The notes beneath the pieces were generated by a model. The model saw only the letters and a program-made list of their open reading frames with translations. It was not told where the DNA came from and did no database searches. Positions 36,177 to 43,773 of a stretch of 64,000 nt of DNA are shown here, one piece after another (position 1 is the first letter of the stretch; each line of letters starts with the position of its first letter). Position numbers and translations under genes: made by a program. The DNA is from Prodigiosinella aquatilis (lineage in GTDB: Bacteria > Pseudomonadota > Gammaproteobacteria > Enterobacterales > Enterobacteriaceae). The stretch covers positions 1,674,001-1,738,000 of the forward strand of contig CP128857.1 of the NCBI GenBank assembly GCA_030388725.1. The letters run 5' to 3'.

Positions 36177-36257
36177 TTAACTGAAGCTATTTTCGGCGTA
36201 GGGCAACAGCTCGCTGATTCGGTTGTTGGGCCAGGTCGGCAAGCGGGTCGGTAGCTG
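36177..36257 (-). mobile_element. C-terminal remnant of an IS66-type transposase
   Basis: Reading leftwards, one frame gives QLPTRLPTWPNNRISELLPY followed by AENSFS and a TAA at 36177-36179. The motif LPTWPN-RI-ELLP is the usual tail of IS66 TnpC. The rest of the element is absent. Confidence 0.6.
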
Positions 36258-36279
36258 TCAACTTCGTTGACAGCTACCG
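36249..36279. repeat. Perfect 14-bp palindrome with 3-base loop
   Basis: CGGTAGCTGTCAAC (36249-36262) and GTTGACAGCTACCG (36266-36279) are exactly complementary, with loop TTC, followed by AGTTTTAT on the plus strand. It sits at the boundary between the IS66 remnant and the IS3 element, and may be a terminator or an IS-end junction. Confidence 0.6.
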
Positions 36280-36322
36280 AGTTTTATGGGGGTAACAGGT
36301 GGTTTTGTAGTCCCTCCGGTTT

Positions 36323-37201
36323 TTAGTACCACCGCCAATGAGGATCTCCGGCCAGTTTTTGCCTCGCATAGATAACGGGTGGCATATCACCCAGTGAGCT
36401 ATGCGGACGTTCTTCGTTATATTCTGCGCGCCAGTCTTCTGTTAGCACACGGACTTCTGACAGTGTTCTGAACAGATACATATCGAGTATTTCTGTTCGT
36501 AGCGTTTTGTTAAATCGCTCAATAAATCCGTTCTGCATTGGCCTGCCTGGCTGAATAAAATCGAGTATCACGCCGTGCAACTCTGCCCATTCAGCTAAAG
36601 CAGCGGCTGTAAGTTCTGGCCCGTTATCGCTGCGTATAAATGCCGGATAGCCTCTTTCAGCACTTAACCGCTCCAGGATGCGTACAACGCGATGAGCTGG
36701 TATATTCAAATCAACCTCGATTGCCAGCGCTTCCCGATTAAAATCATCGACGACGTTAAATAACCTGAATCGCCGCCCGTCGATCAAGGCATCACTCATA
36801 AAATCAACTGACCAACAGTGGTTCATTTTATGCGGAATAACCAACGGCTGTGGATGCCTGTTAGGTAAGCGTTTTTTTCCTTTACACCGAAGGTTCAGTT
36901 TTAATAATCGGTAGATCCGGTAAACCCGTTTTGCATTCCACGATAATCCTGCTTGACGTAACTTATTGAACATAAGGCCAAAACCATAGGCCGGATGCTG
37001 ATGTGCAAGTTTTTGTAATGCCTCGACCACGGGCAGATCCCGCGCCGTGTTCGGGCAATAATGCAACAGGCTTCGACTAATACCGATAATCCGGCACCCG
37101 CGTCGTTCGCTGGCCTGATGTTCCGTCATGACGTAACGCACCAGCTCACGCTTCTCAGGCACCGTTAAAGTTTTTTGATACAACATCCTTAAGAATTTCA
37201 T
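36323..37201 (-). CDS. IS3-family transposase OrfB
   Basis: 292 residues with the rve integrase core. The DDE residues are seen in CWSVDFMSDALIDGRRF, FIRSDNGPELTAAA and NGFIERFNKTLR. YNEERPHSSLGDMPP closes the catalytic domain. It overlaps orfA by 47 bases in another frame, so OrfAB is made by programmed -1 frameshifting as usual for IS3. Confidence 0.92.
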   Translation of the reverse strand: MKFLRMLYQKTLTVPEKRELVRYVMTEHQASERRGCRIIGISRSLLHYCPNTARDLPVVEALQKLAHQHPAYGFGLMFNKLRQAGLSWNAKRVYRIYRLLKLNLRCKGKKRLPNRHPQPLVIPHKMNHCWSVDFMSDALIDGRRFRLFNVVDDFNREALAIEVDLNIPAHRVVRILERLSAERGYPAFIRSDNGPELTAAALAEWAELHGVILDFIQPGRPMQNGFIERFNKTLRTEILDMYLFRTLSEVRVLTEDWRAEYNEERPHSSLGDMPPVIYARQKLAGDPHWRWY

Positions 37202-37430
37202 GATCTAAACTAAGGGATGCGTACATTTGCTTTAACCGGCGATTTTCCTCTTCCAGCTCTTTCATTCGTTTGATATCAGAGGATTCCATGCCACCATATT
37301 TGGCTTTCCAATTGTAATAGCTGGCTTCCGACACACCGTTTTCTCGGCACACATCCTTCACATGCCGACCACCTTCAACCTCTTTCAGAACACGTAGGAT
37401 CTGAGTTTCAGTGAAACGCGCTTTCTTCAT
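37155..37430 (-). CDS. IS3-family transposase OrfA
   Basis: 91 residues. Helix-turn-helix FTETQILRVLKEVEGGRHVK with ENGVSEASYYNWKAKYGG, followed by a leucine-zipper-like helix (MKELEEENRRLKQMYASL) used for multimerisation. It is the DNA-binding half of the element and lies just inside the right inverted repeat. Confidence 0.92.
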   Translation of the reverse strand: MKKARFTETQILRVLKEVEGGRHVKDVCRENGVSEASYYNWKAKYGGMESSDIKRMKELEEENRRLKQMYASLSLDHEILKDVVSKNFNGA

Positions 37431-37519
37431 GATGAGCCTCCGTTGGTTGTATTTTAACCAGAGAACTCCATTGTGCGGTAAGACTAAATTCAGGGGGGAC
37501 TACAACACCACGTGTGGGG

Positions 37520-37597
37520 TTCTTGAAAGAGATGCACACGGACTTGGCTCGCCTGCTGGCGCAGGAATATCCGGGCAACGAGCGGGAGCTTCATTAA
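37520..37597 (+). pseudogene. Short C-terminal coding remnant, unidentified
   Basis: A frame cut by the IS3 right end reads FLKEMHTDLARLLAQEYPGN and ERELH before TAA at 37595. The codon pattern looks coding, so it is probably the tail of a gene destroyed by the insertions around it. Family not recognised. Confidence 0.3.
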
Positions 37598-37609
37598 CGT
37601 AAAAATGGA

Positions 37610-37920
37610 ATCAATTAATCCCTAAGCAGCACGTAGCGTGAGGCGAAAGACGCGTTTGAGCATCAGTACGGTGGAAATAGCCAGCTCAGAATAACGCTGC
37701 GGACGAACACGCGAAGAAGTTTTTGGCTCGTCGTACCAGGCCTGGATGGCTGACTCATCAAGCCAGAATATCAGCGAACCATGATTGAAAAGAACCTTGT
37801 TGTAGGCAGCCCAGTTGTTGATTTTAAATTTTTTCTTTGCCACGGGATATCGCTACAGGATCAGGAGTGTGGAGATCTGATCCTGATTGCAGTTAGAAGT
37901 TCGATTTATTCAACAAAGCC
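37610..37920 (-). mobile_element. Truncated IS5-family (IS903-like) element
   Basis: The inverted end GGCTTTGTTGAATAAATC (reading leftwards from 37920) is the IS903 terminus. The transposase start at 37843 (FKINNWAAYNKVLFNHGSLI, then WLDESAIQAWYDE) matches the IS903 N-terminus for 73 codons. It then hits a TAG where IS903 has a glutamine codon after RLTLRAA, and homology ends shortly after. The rest of the element is lost. Confidence 0.85.
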
Positions 37921-37968
37921 GCAGGGCTGCTGTATTGCCAGCAGACCTGCCCGTTCAATAATGAATGA

Positions 37969-38589
37969 TTACTGTACAACAGAGCCACCATCAAGAATGG
38001 ACGGCCGGAAATGCCTCAGCCATTGTTGTGCAAACCGGGCGTAACCCTGCTGACCGTTTTGTTCCAGTTGTTTAAACACACCAAATTGGTCTGCCAGGGA
38101 ACGATGGTGCCCTAGTTTTAGTATTCCACTAATTTGAGTCACTTCGATGCCCACTCCCTTAATTCCGCTCATTAGCCTTTGCCTGAAATCATCGGGAAAC
38201 GATTGCTTATCGCTCTTCAGCTGCGGCTGAAATCGCGCTAGCAGTCTGTCTAGGGACATTTCCAGCTCATCCGATGTCAGACAACGGCTTATACCTCTGA
38301 TGCTAACCGAGGCATAATTCCATGTGGGTACGGCTGGCTTTGCCTTGTAATACTCCGTGGAAATAAATGCATGGGGACCCATAACTGTCAGCAGACACGC
38401 TTGATTATGCAGCGATTCGATTTGGGGATTACCTGACGCCAAATGAGTCTCAATAAGATTGTCTTCCGAGAAAATAAAAGGAATGTGACTGATTAGCAGG
38501 TCGTGTGAAATCAGAGAGCCGAAGGAATATTGGCTGAGGAAAAAACTGCATTCCTCTGGGGACATAACCGTTCCTTTCACGTCAGACAT
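37969..38589 (-). CDS. PaiB-like FMN-binding protein
   Basis: 206 residues, full length for the PaiB/FMN-binding negative regulator family. SYSFGSLISHDLLISHIPFI near residue 18, VMGPHAFISTEYY near 90 and VPTWNYASVSIRG near 107 match its FMN-binding split-barrel motifs. PaiB was described in Bacillus as a regulator, but the fold fits flavin reductases or oxidases. As the last gene of a tightly coupled biosynthetic operon it may be a flavoenzyme supplying electrons or performing an oxidation. It overlaps the diiron oxygenase gene by eight bases. Confidence 0.85.
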   Translation of the reverse strand: MSDVKGTVMSPEECSFFLSQYSFGSLISHDLLISHIPFIFSEDNLIETHLASGNPQIESLHNQACLLTVMGPHAFISTEYYKAKPAVPTWNYASVSIRGISRCLTSDELEMSLDRLLARFQPQLKSDKQSFPDDFRQRLMSGIKGVGIEVTQISGILKLGHHRSLADQFGVFKQLEQNGQQGYARFAQQWLRHFRPSILDGGSVVQ

Positions 38590-39454
38590 AATCTCCCTCC
38601 GTGTATTTTTTTAGAATACGAAAATTATACAAATTAGCAAATAAAGGATTTACAGAATCAGGACAAGTAACTCCTGCCAATTCATGGAGGAAACGCCATG
38701 AACTCTGGTCGGGGGACTTCAGGGCCGTAATACCTTTCTTCAGATAAGTGAAAAGCTTGCGGCGCATTTCCTCACTCAGTTCATCATTGGCAAAGGCTAT
38801 TAAATCTAGGAACAATGAAGAGTGTGAAACTTCATCCTGCCGGTGCATATCTGTAATAAAGCGAAATGCTGGCTGAACGCCTATGACTCCCGGTAAAACA
38901 GAGAGATATTTACTGATGGTTACTTCACACACGGTCGTAAGGGCCAGCCAGGCTAGTTCCTTTTCTGCAGCAGGAAGTGACTGTAACGAATCAATATATA
39001 AAGCAAGATCCGTATCAGGAAAAACACTAAGTCTATATTCTTCAATCCTCTGGCATAAACTGATTCCTTTGTAGGACATCAGCGTATGATAAGTTTCGTC
39101 AACCTGAACCTGGGCAAGTCTGGAAATAAAATATTGGGGGAATGCAAAGGATGAGTTACCCGATAAAACCAGTTTGCAGTATTCAGTCAGCGCAGCCTGT
39201 TCAATGATGATGGTCTTTTGATTGTACATAAACCACCCGAAAGAAAGGAGTAGCTTCTTTTTTTCAGGTACCAGCCCATTCCAGATATCCGCCGAGTAAA
39301 AAGGCAGATATTCCTTAATGAAATCGTCATATTCAGGTTGATACTGCATACCTTCAATCTGAAGAAGTATCTCTTTGTGCTCTGCTACCGCCGCATTTTC
39401 AGCCCACAGTTTTTCATGCCGGTGCTGCCTTTCAAATACATTCTGTATGTTCAT
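38582..39454 (-). CDS. AurF-like diiron N-oxygenase
   Basis: 290 residues, the family length. Metal-ligand motifs in order: FGWFMYNQKTIIIEQAALTE, QVQVDETYHTLMSYKG (E-x-x-H ligands), TTVCEVTISKYL, and DMHRQDEVSHSSLF (H-x-x-D-E-x-x-H). These match the p-aminobenzoate N-oxygenase AurF family, soluble helical diiron enzymes that oxidise amines to hydroxylamines, nitroso or nitro groups in aureothin- and azomycin-type pathways. Here the substrate is unknown, but the operon also makes an ATP-grasp conjugate, so amine oxidation in a small peptide-like product is inferred. It overlaps both neighbours. Confidence 0.85.
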   Translation of the reverse strand: MNIQNVFERQHRHEKLWAENAAVAEHKEILLQIEGMQYQPEYDDFIKEYLPFYSADIWNGLVPEKKKLLLSFGWFMYNQKTIIIEQAALTEYCKLVLSGNSSFAFPQYFISRLAQVQVDETYHTLMSYKGISLCQRIEEYRLSVFPDTDLALYIDSLQSLPAAEKELAWLALTTVCEVTISKYLSVLPGVIGVQPAFRFITDMHRQDEVSHSSLFLDLIAFANDELSEEMRRKLFTYLKKGITALKSPDQSSWRFLHELAGVTCPDSVNPLFANLYNFRILKKYTEGDYV

Positions 39455-40338
39455 TTTTTCGCTATTCCTACACCTTCAGTAGACTCGAAATGTAAGAAGG
39501 ACTGGAAGTTTTTTTGCAGGAAGGGAATGAATTTTGAAAACATTTTCTCGTTCCACCTGATTTTTTCTGAGATATATTCAGAGTTGGTAGTGTTATTAAG
39601 GAGAATATTATGAGCTATCATTATCCCGCCCTCACGAAGTGAGGCGTAACCCTCACGGATCATAGGGTAGTAGATTGCTTTATCGATCATATCATCATCG
39701 ACACCATATTTGGGTCCTTCCGCATCAAGTACAATCCAGTCAAGGTCCATAATGTTTTTAATATACTTAATAGCATCCTCGCCGATCTGAATAATTTCCA
39801 CTTCCTCTGCTAGGCTTAAATTATTAATATTTTCTGTTGCCAGCGCCTGACTATTAGTGTCAATGTCCATTAACCAGACAGTAGACCCTATGGGTAAAGC
39901 TGGCAGTACCCATAGAGCCCAGAAAGCATAATATGAACCCATAAAAGCAATTTTTCGAGGCTTTGTAATGTCTGCAAGCGCAAAAAGAAGGCGTGATTCT
40001 TCCGGGAAAATGAAGGTCTTATTATTTCTATGATTAAAATTGTGTGAAAAAATTTTCTCGGTTTCATCATACACCTCCTTGTTGTAGGTTTTTGAAGGTA
40101 TAATTCCATGTTCAAAAAGCATCTCCAACAATGTGTCTACATATTTTTCAGGATCTGGTGGCATTCTGGCTGATAGATTGAGCATATCTTCATTAAAATC
40201 ACCGTGAAGCAGTTTATTCTTTTTTTCACTGATGCGCATGAAATATTCTGTCGGAGATATTTTTTCATCTAGCAATGCATGAAAGTCTGAATCTTTTTTT
40301 AAGTTATCCAGAATAATACTATAGGCCGTTCCAGGCAT
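39451..40338 (-). CDS. SAM-dependent methyltransferase-like protein
   Basis: 295 residues from the ATG at 40338, with GAGGA eleven bases upstream. The Rossmann core is KIAFMGSYYAFWALWVLPAL (degenerate glycine motif), then VWLMDIDTNSQALATENINN (acidic ribose-binding residue), VEIIQIGEDAIKYI, WIVLDAEGPKYGVDD and REGGIMIAHNIL-like end. That order is typical of O-methyltransferases of the caffeoyl-CoA/class 24 type. The N-terminal 110 residues are helical, as in methyltransferases with dimerisation domains. The glycine-rich loop is atypical (GSYYAF for GxGxG), so another SAM-dependent reaction is possible. Confidence 0.75.
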   Translation of the reverse strand: MPGTAYSIILDNLKKDSDFHALLDEKISPTEYFMRISEKKNKLLHGDFNEDMLNLSARMPPDPEKYVDTLLEMLFEHGIIPSKTYNKEVYDETEKIFSHNFNHRNNKTFIFPEESRLLFALADITKPRKIAFMGSYYAFWALWVLPALPIGSTVWLMDIDTNSQALATENINNLSLAEEVEIIQIGEDAIKYIKNIMDLDWIVLDAEGPKYGVDDDMIDKAIYYPMIREGYASLREGGIMIAHNILLNNTTNSEYISEKIRWNEKMFSKFIPFLQKNFQSFLHFESTEGVGIAKK

Positions 40339-40340
40339 AA

Positions 40341-40835
40341 TTAATTTTTCCTCATGAATTTCTGATAAATAGATAGAGACTGATACTGTTCCAGCTTGAA
40401 CGCAACTTCACTCATTTCGCCTTTGGATATATATCCCAATCGCTCACATATTTTCCGCATGGAAATGTTTTTGGTATTAAATAGTGCTAAGACAGTGTGA
40501 AGGCCTGCCAGAGCGGCGTATTCGCTAACATGCTGGCACAGTGCAGTTCCGACAGATTTCCGGTGTGCTGTAGGGTGGACGTAGCAGGTTAATTCTGACA
40601 GGTCAGCATAGGCTTTTCTACGCGAAAACGGATACAACCCTGAAAACCCTATTACTCTGCCTTCTTCAATCGCAACGGATAGATAAAAAAAATACTCTGA
40701 ACGTTCAAGAAACTCAGTAAAATATTCCGGATTTTTTATTTCCGTGTCGAATGTAGCATCTGTATGCAAAACAGCATGATTATAAATTTCACATATCGTG
40801 GGCAGATCTTCCGGTATTGCTTGTCTGATTATCAT
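40341..40835 (-). CDS. GNAT acetyltransferase, phosphinothricin acetyltransferase-like
   Basis: 164 residues. The start IRQAIPEDLPTICEIYNHAV followed by TDATFDTE is the signature of the PAT/Bar and methionine sulfoximine acetyltransferase group; GFSGLYPFSRRKAYADLSEL follows and the acetyl-CoA loop is RKSVGTALCQ. Those enzymes acetylate the amino group of toxic glutamate analogues and often give self-resistance. Within this operon it may protect the producer or cap an intermediate. It overlaps the ATP-grasp gene by four bases. Confidence 0.85.
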   Translation of the reverse strand: MIIRQAIPEDLPTICEIYNHAVLHTDATFDTEIKNPEYFTEFLERSEYFFYLSVAIEEGRVIGFSGLYPFSRRKAYADLSELTCYVHPTAHRKSVGTALCQHVSEYAALAGLHTVLALFNTKNISMRKICERLGYISKGEMSEVAFKLEQYQSLSIYQKFMRKN

Positions 40836-42028
40836 TGAGCACCCCTGATAAAGCTGATGGCGTCTTCATAGGTTGCGCTTTTGAATAAAATGTATCCGGT
40901 GCGATTGACAACATTCTTGGGACTATTTTCAGAAATTTTGATATATCTCTGTGCAATATCCTCTTGTAGGTTTGTTATTTTTCCGGGTACTACGACATCC
41001 TCACCAAACAGGAAACGGACACCGACAAAACAATCAGGATCCTGACGCGCACTTTGCGTTTCATGTAAGTTTCCTGCATCTTCCGAACGGGATAGAAGGT
41101 AGAACTCCTCAAGCGAACGGCCATGCTTTAACTCAACCAAGTTGGAAATCAGATCTCCGGCTATTCTGGAGGCTACTTCAATGAGATAAAGCTTTCCATT
41201 TTCATTCTGACGGAATTCCACATGTAGAACCGCGCTTGTCACCTGCATTGCGCCAATGACTTCATTGACCAGCTTTTCACACCCATTCGGATAATATTCA
41301 GGAGAAAGGGAGATATGTCCAATTTCATCAAAATAGGGTTCATCAGAAAGAAGTTTTCGCGTGATATAAAAGTCAATGCAAACGCCTTTATGGACCATGA
41401 CTTCTGCACTGTATTCTGTTCCCTCTATATACTGTTCCAGAAGAGCCGTTCCTTCAAACCGTATACCGGTTGCTTTTGATAGCTTATGGGAAATAATAGC
41501 GTCAACTGCATCTGATAATTCACTTTCATGTTCGATTTTTTTTACAAAAAAACTCGCTGCTCCATCAACCGGCTTTATGATGAGGGGGAATTTTAATCCT
41601 CCGAGTAGGGATTGAATATTTTCCTTAGTAGAAACTATACCATACTGTTTTGGTTGCGATATAATGCCTCTCGAAAGCCAGTCGCGCATAACCTTCTTAT
41701 TGCGGAAGCGGTTAATGTCGCCCTGATTAAAGGATAAACTCAAGCTTGCGCAAATTTTTTCTGTCAGGGGAACTGCCAGTTCTCCTCCGGGAACTACAGA
41801 AAATATACGATTTTTCAGCGTGTATATATTTTCCATAATTGCATCAAGACACTCGACTCCGAGCCCATCTGTGACAATATAGTTTCCTTCTTTCAGTAAA
41901 GGCGAGTCCGGTATATGCTCTTTATGAAAAAGGTATATAGGGGTTTTATTTAACTTTATTGCAGCGCTATAGAACTGTTTTACGCTGTAGTTGCTGATTG
42001 CACCTATAATAAGTACTTTATCTTTCAT
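40832..42028 (-). CDS. ATP-grasp ligase
   Basis: 398 residues. N-terminal Rossmann-like domain KVLIIGAISNYSVKQFYSAA; ATP-grasp part with FPLIIKPVDGAASFFVKKIE, ALLEQYIEGTEYSAEVMV, and the metal site LHVEFRQNENGKLYLIEVAS, then RIAGDLISNLVEL. The last element closely resembles the ATP-grasp protein at 33478-34746. These ligases activate a carboxylate as acyl phosphate and couple it to an amine. It is the second gene of the minus-strand operon and overlaps both neighbours by four bases. Confidence 0.88.
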   Translation of the reverse strand: MKDKVLIIGAISNYSVKQFYSAAIKLNKTPIYLFHKEHIPDSPLLKEGNYIVTDGLGVECLDAIMENIYTLKNRIFSVVPGGELAVPLTEKICASLSLSFNQGDINRFRNKKVMRDWLSRGIISQPKQYGIVSTKENIQSLLGGLKFPLIIKPVDGAASFFVKKIEHESELSDAVDAIISHKLSKATGIRFEGTALLEQYIEGTEYSAEVMVHKGVCIDFYITRKLLSDEPYFDEIGHISLSPEYYPNGCEKLVNEVIGAMQVTSAVLHVEFRQNENGKLYLIEVASRIAGDLISNLVELKHGRSLEEFYLLSRSEDAGNLHETQSARQDPDCFVGVRFLFGEDVVVPGKITNLQEDIAQRYIKISENSPKNVVNRTGYILFKSATYEDAISFIRGAQ

Positions 42029-43197
42029 TTAAGGCTTCCTTCCAGTTTAAGTATACAAAAAATAAATATTGACACTCCAGAAACAATAAACAATAATAAA
42101 CCTTTATTACCTGCGTGATAAAGCAATCCGGCAATGGGTGCTGACAGGGCTGCACTTACACTTACGCTCAGAAGCGTAACGTCTTTTAATACCATTTCTC
42201 TGTGTTCAGATTTAAATGCAGAAACAAAAGAGATGACATACGGGAGGAAAAGTATTTCAGATATGGCCATTAAGACTGAGGAGCTTAAAATCCTGTATAG
42301 CTCTCCCTCATAACCCATGAAAGGGACGACGGAGGCAAGTGCGAATAAGGTTGCAGACAGTACAACTTTTTTATCATGTACTCCCAATTTTTCAGTAAGG
42401 AATAAAACTGGAAAGGAGAATATGACGATTGCCAGAGAGTTGACCGTGAAATACACAGCAATGAAGTTCTGAGCAGCCTCAATCTTATCCGGTCGAACCT
42501 GAGTAATTCTCAGAGGGATATAAGAAAAGATAAATGCGAAAATGATGGAATTCATTAGTACGATAAGATAGAGAGGCCAATACCTGTGGAATCGACTGAC
42601 TGTATTCTCAGGCAAAGGTTTTCCCAAAACAGCTACGGATTTCAGCGACGCTTTACGGGTGAAAAGAAGTGGCGCAAGTACTGCAGAACAAAGAGCAAGA
42701 AAGACTGCTGTCTTTACCAGACCCAATATCCCCCATTTTTGCAGTATGCCTGCCGCCGCAAGCGGAACGGAACAGGAAACAACGTTCGACACTACATTCG
42801 CTGTTGAAAGTGCACGTTTAATACCAGCTTCATTATTGGTCTGCATATGTATCTGGCGGTTAAAATCGCTGAAATTAACCAGTGAAATCCTCATTAACCC
42901 CACGCCAACCATAAGCATCCATGGCAGGCTGCTGCTCATTCCCGACAGCACTGCTACGGATCCAGTCACGATCAGCACCATGATCAATGTTAGCATTCTC
43001 GATGATTGGGAAAACACGGGGCGCAGATACAACGTCAGTGCGGCAACGGCATTACAGACCCCTAATCCAATGGTCATTTCGCTGACAGTGAGGCCAGTAG
43101 ATGGCGCAATATCTGATAGCAGATAGGGCATAATCAGGAAACTGGCTGCAAGGAAAAACGTAAGAATTATGATACAATTAGTGCTACTCCGGCTCAT
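42025..43197 (-). CDS. MFS transporter (first gene of the AurF/ATP-grasp operon)
   Basis: 390 residues with about twelve membrane helices. The first is CIIILTFFLAASFLIMPYLL, and later NEAGIKRALSTANVVSNVVS forms the mid-protein loop and helix. It opens the operon and is translationally coupled to the ATP-grasp gene. Upstream, 43198-43550 is AT-rich and carries the likely operon promoter. Probable exporter of the pathway product. Confidence 0.85.
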   Translation of the reverse strand: MSRSSTNCIIILTFFLAASFLIMPYLLSDIAPSTGLTVSEMTIGLGVCNAVAALTLYLRPVFSQSSRMLTLIMVLIVTGSVAVLSGMSSSLPWMLMVGVGLMRISLVNFSDFNRQIHMQTNNEAGIKRALSTANVVSNVVSCSVPLAAAGILQKWGILGLVKTAVFLALCSAVLAPLLFTRKASLKSVAVLGKPLPENTVSRFHRYWPLYLIVLMNSIIFAFIFSYIPLRITQVRPDKIEAAQNFIAVYFTVNSLAIVIFSFPVLFLTEKLGVHDKKVVLSATLFALASVVPFMGYEGELYRILSSSVLMAISEILFLPYVISFVSAFKSEHREMVLKDVTLLSVSVSAALSAPIAGLLYHAGNKGLLLFIVSGVSIFIFCILKLEGSLK

Positions 43198-43557
43198 TCA
43201 CTGCTTCCCTTCTTATCTTTTGAATAAATTATTATTCATTTTTATCGATTTTTTATTCAAAATAGCGAGATTTCAATGAATTTTCATTCCCTTGTTTGTA
43301 ATTAACCGTAAAAAATCGTAATTATTTTTATTTATCTCATTATTTTTTTTAATGTTTAATTTTCAGGTATGTGAAACATTTTTTCAAATGTCACTTTGTA
43401 AAACTCACAGAGTTTCGTGCAAAAGAAATCTCTTCCAACAATATCTGATAATGAGCAGGTACTCTGCTTCGCGGAGTGGGCACTAGCGGGGTTCTGGAAG
43501 TCAGGAATTGTGAGAAGATAGCTCAGATAAATGTACAGAGATATCCTGCTGCAAAAT
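43198..43557. other. AT-rich intergenic region
   Basis: 360 bases between the operon start and the IS21 terminal repeats. It is rich in A/T runs and likely contains the promoter for the minus-strand operon. A 68-codon frame at 43356-43562 runs into the IS end and is not credible. Confidence 0.4.
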
Positions 43558-43702
43558 GGCATCTGAATCGATCACTGTTTGGCATCTGAATCGATCACTG
43601 TTTGGCATTCGAATCGATCATGATTTGGCATGCATCTCCGATCGCGGTTTGGCATCACAATCGATCACGATTTGGCACGCATCCGATCACTGATTGGCAT
43701 CC
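43558..43702 (+). repeat. IS21 left-end terminal repeats (six ~23-bp units)
   Basis: Six copies of a unit beginning TGGCA, with CGATCA in the middle, spaced about 23 bases; the first two are identical. Multiple terminal repeats are IstA transposase binding sites in IS21 elements. They are not a CRISPR array: the unit has no spacers of independent sequence. Confidence 0.85.
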
Positions 43703-43773
43703 TGTCGCTCACTCCGGGAATTAACTCTTTCCATCACAGTCTCCATTGCTGTTTTAAGCCAATGGAGATATCG

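Larger units (their letters stand above)
36306..37504 (-). mobile_element. IS3-family insertion sequence (IS51/IS407-like), apparently complete
   Basis: About 1.2 kb bounded by inverted ends that both read TGTAGTCCC inwards (left at 36306, right ending at 37504), continuing with several further matches. It carries overlapping OrfA and OrfB on the minus strand. No convincing short direct repeat flanks it. Confidence 0.85.

Noticed and set aside
43558..43702. Six regularly spaced repeats, superficially CRISPR-like
   Set aside because: Units are head-to-tail without unique spacers and match the other end of the IS21 element; they are terminal transposase binding sites.
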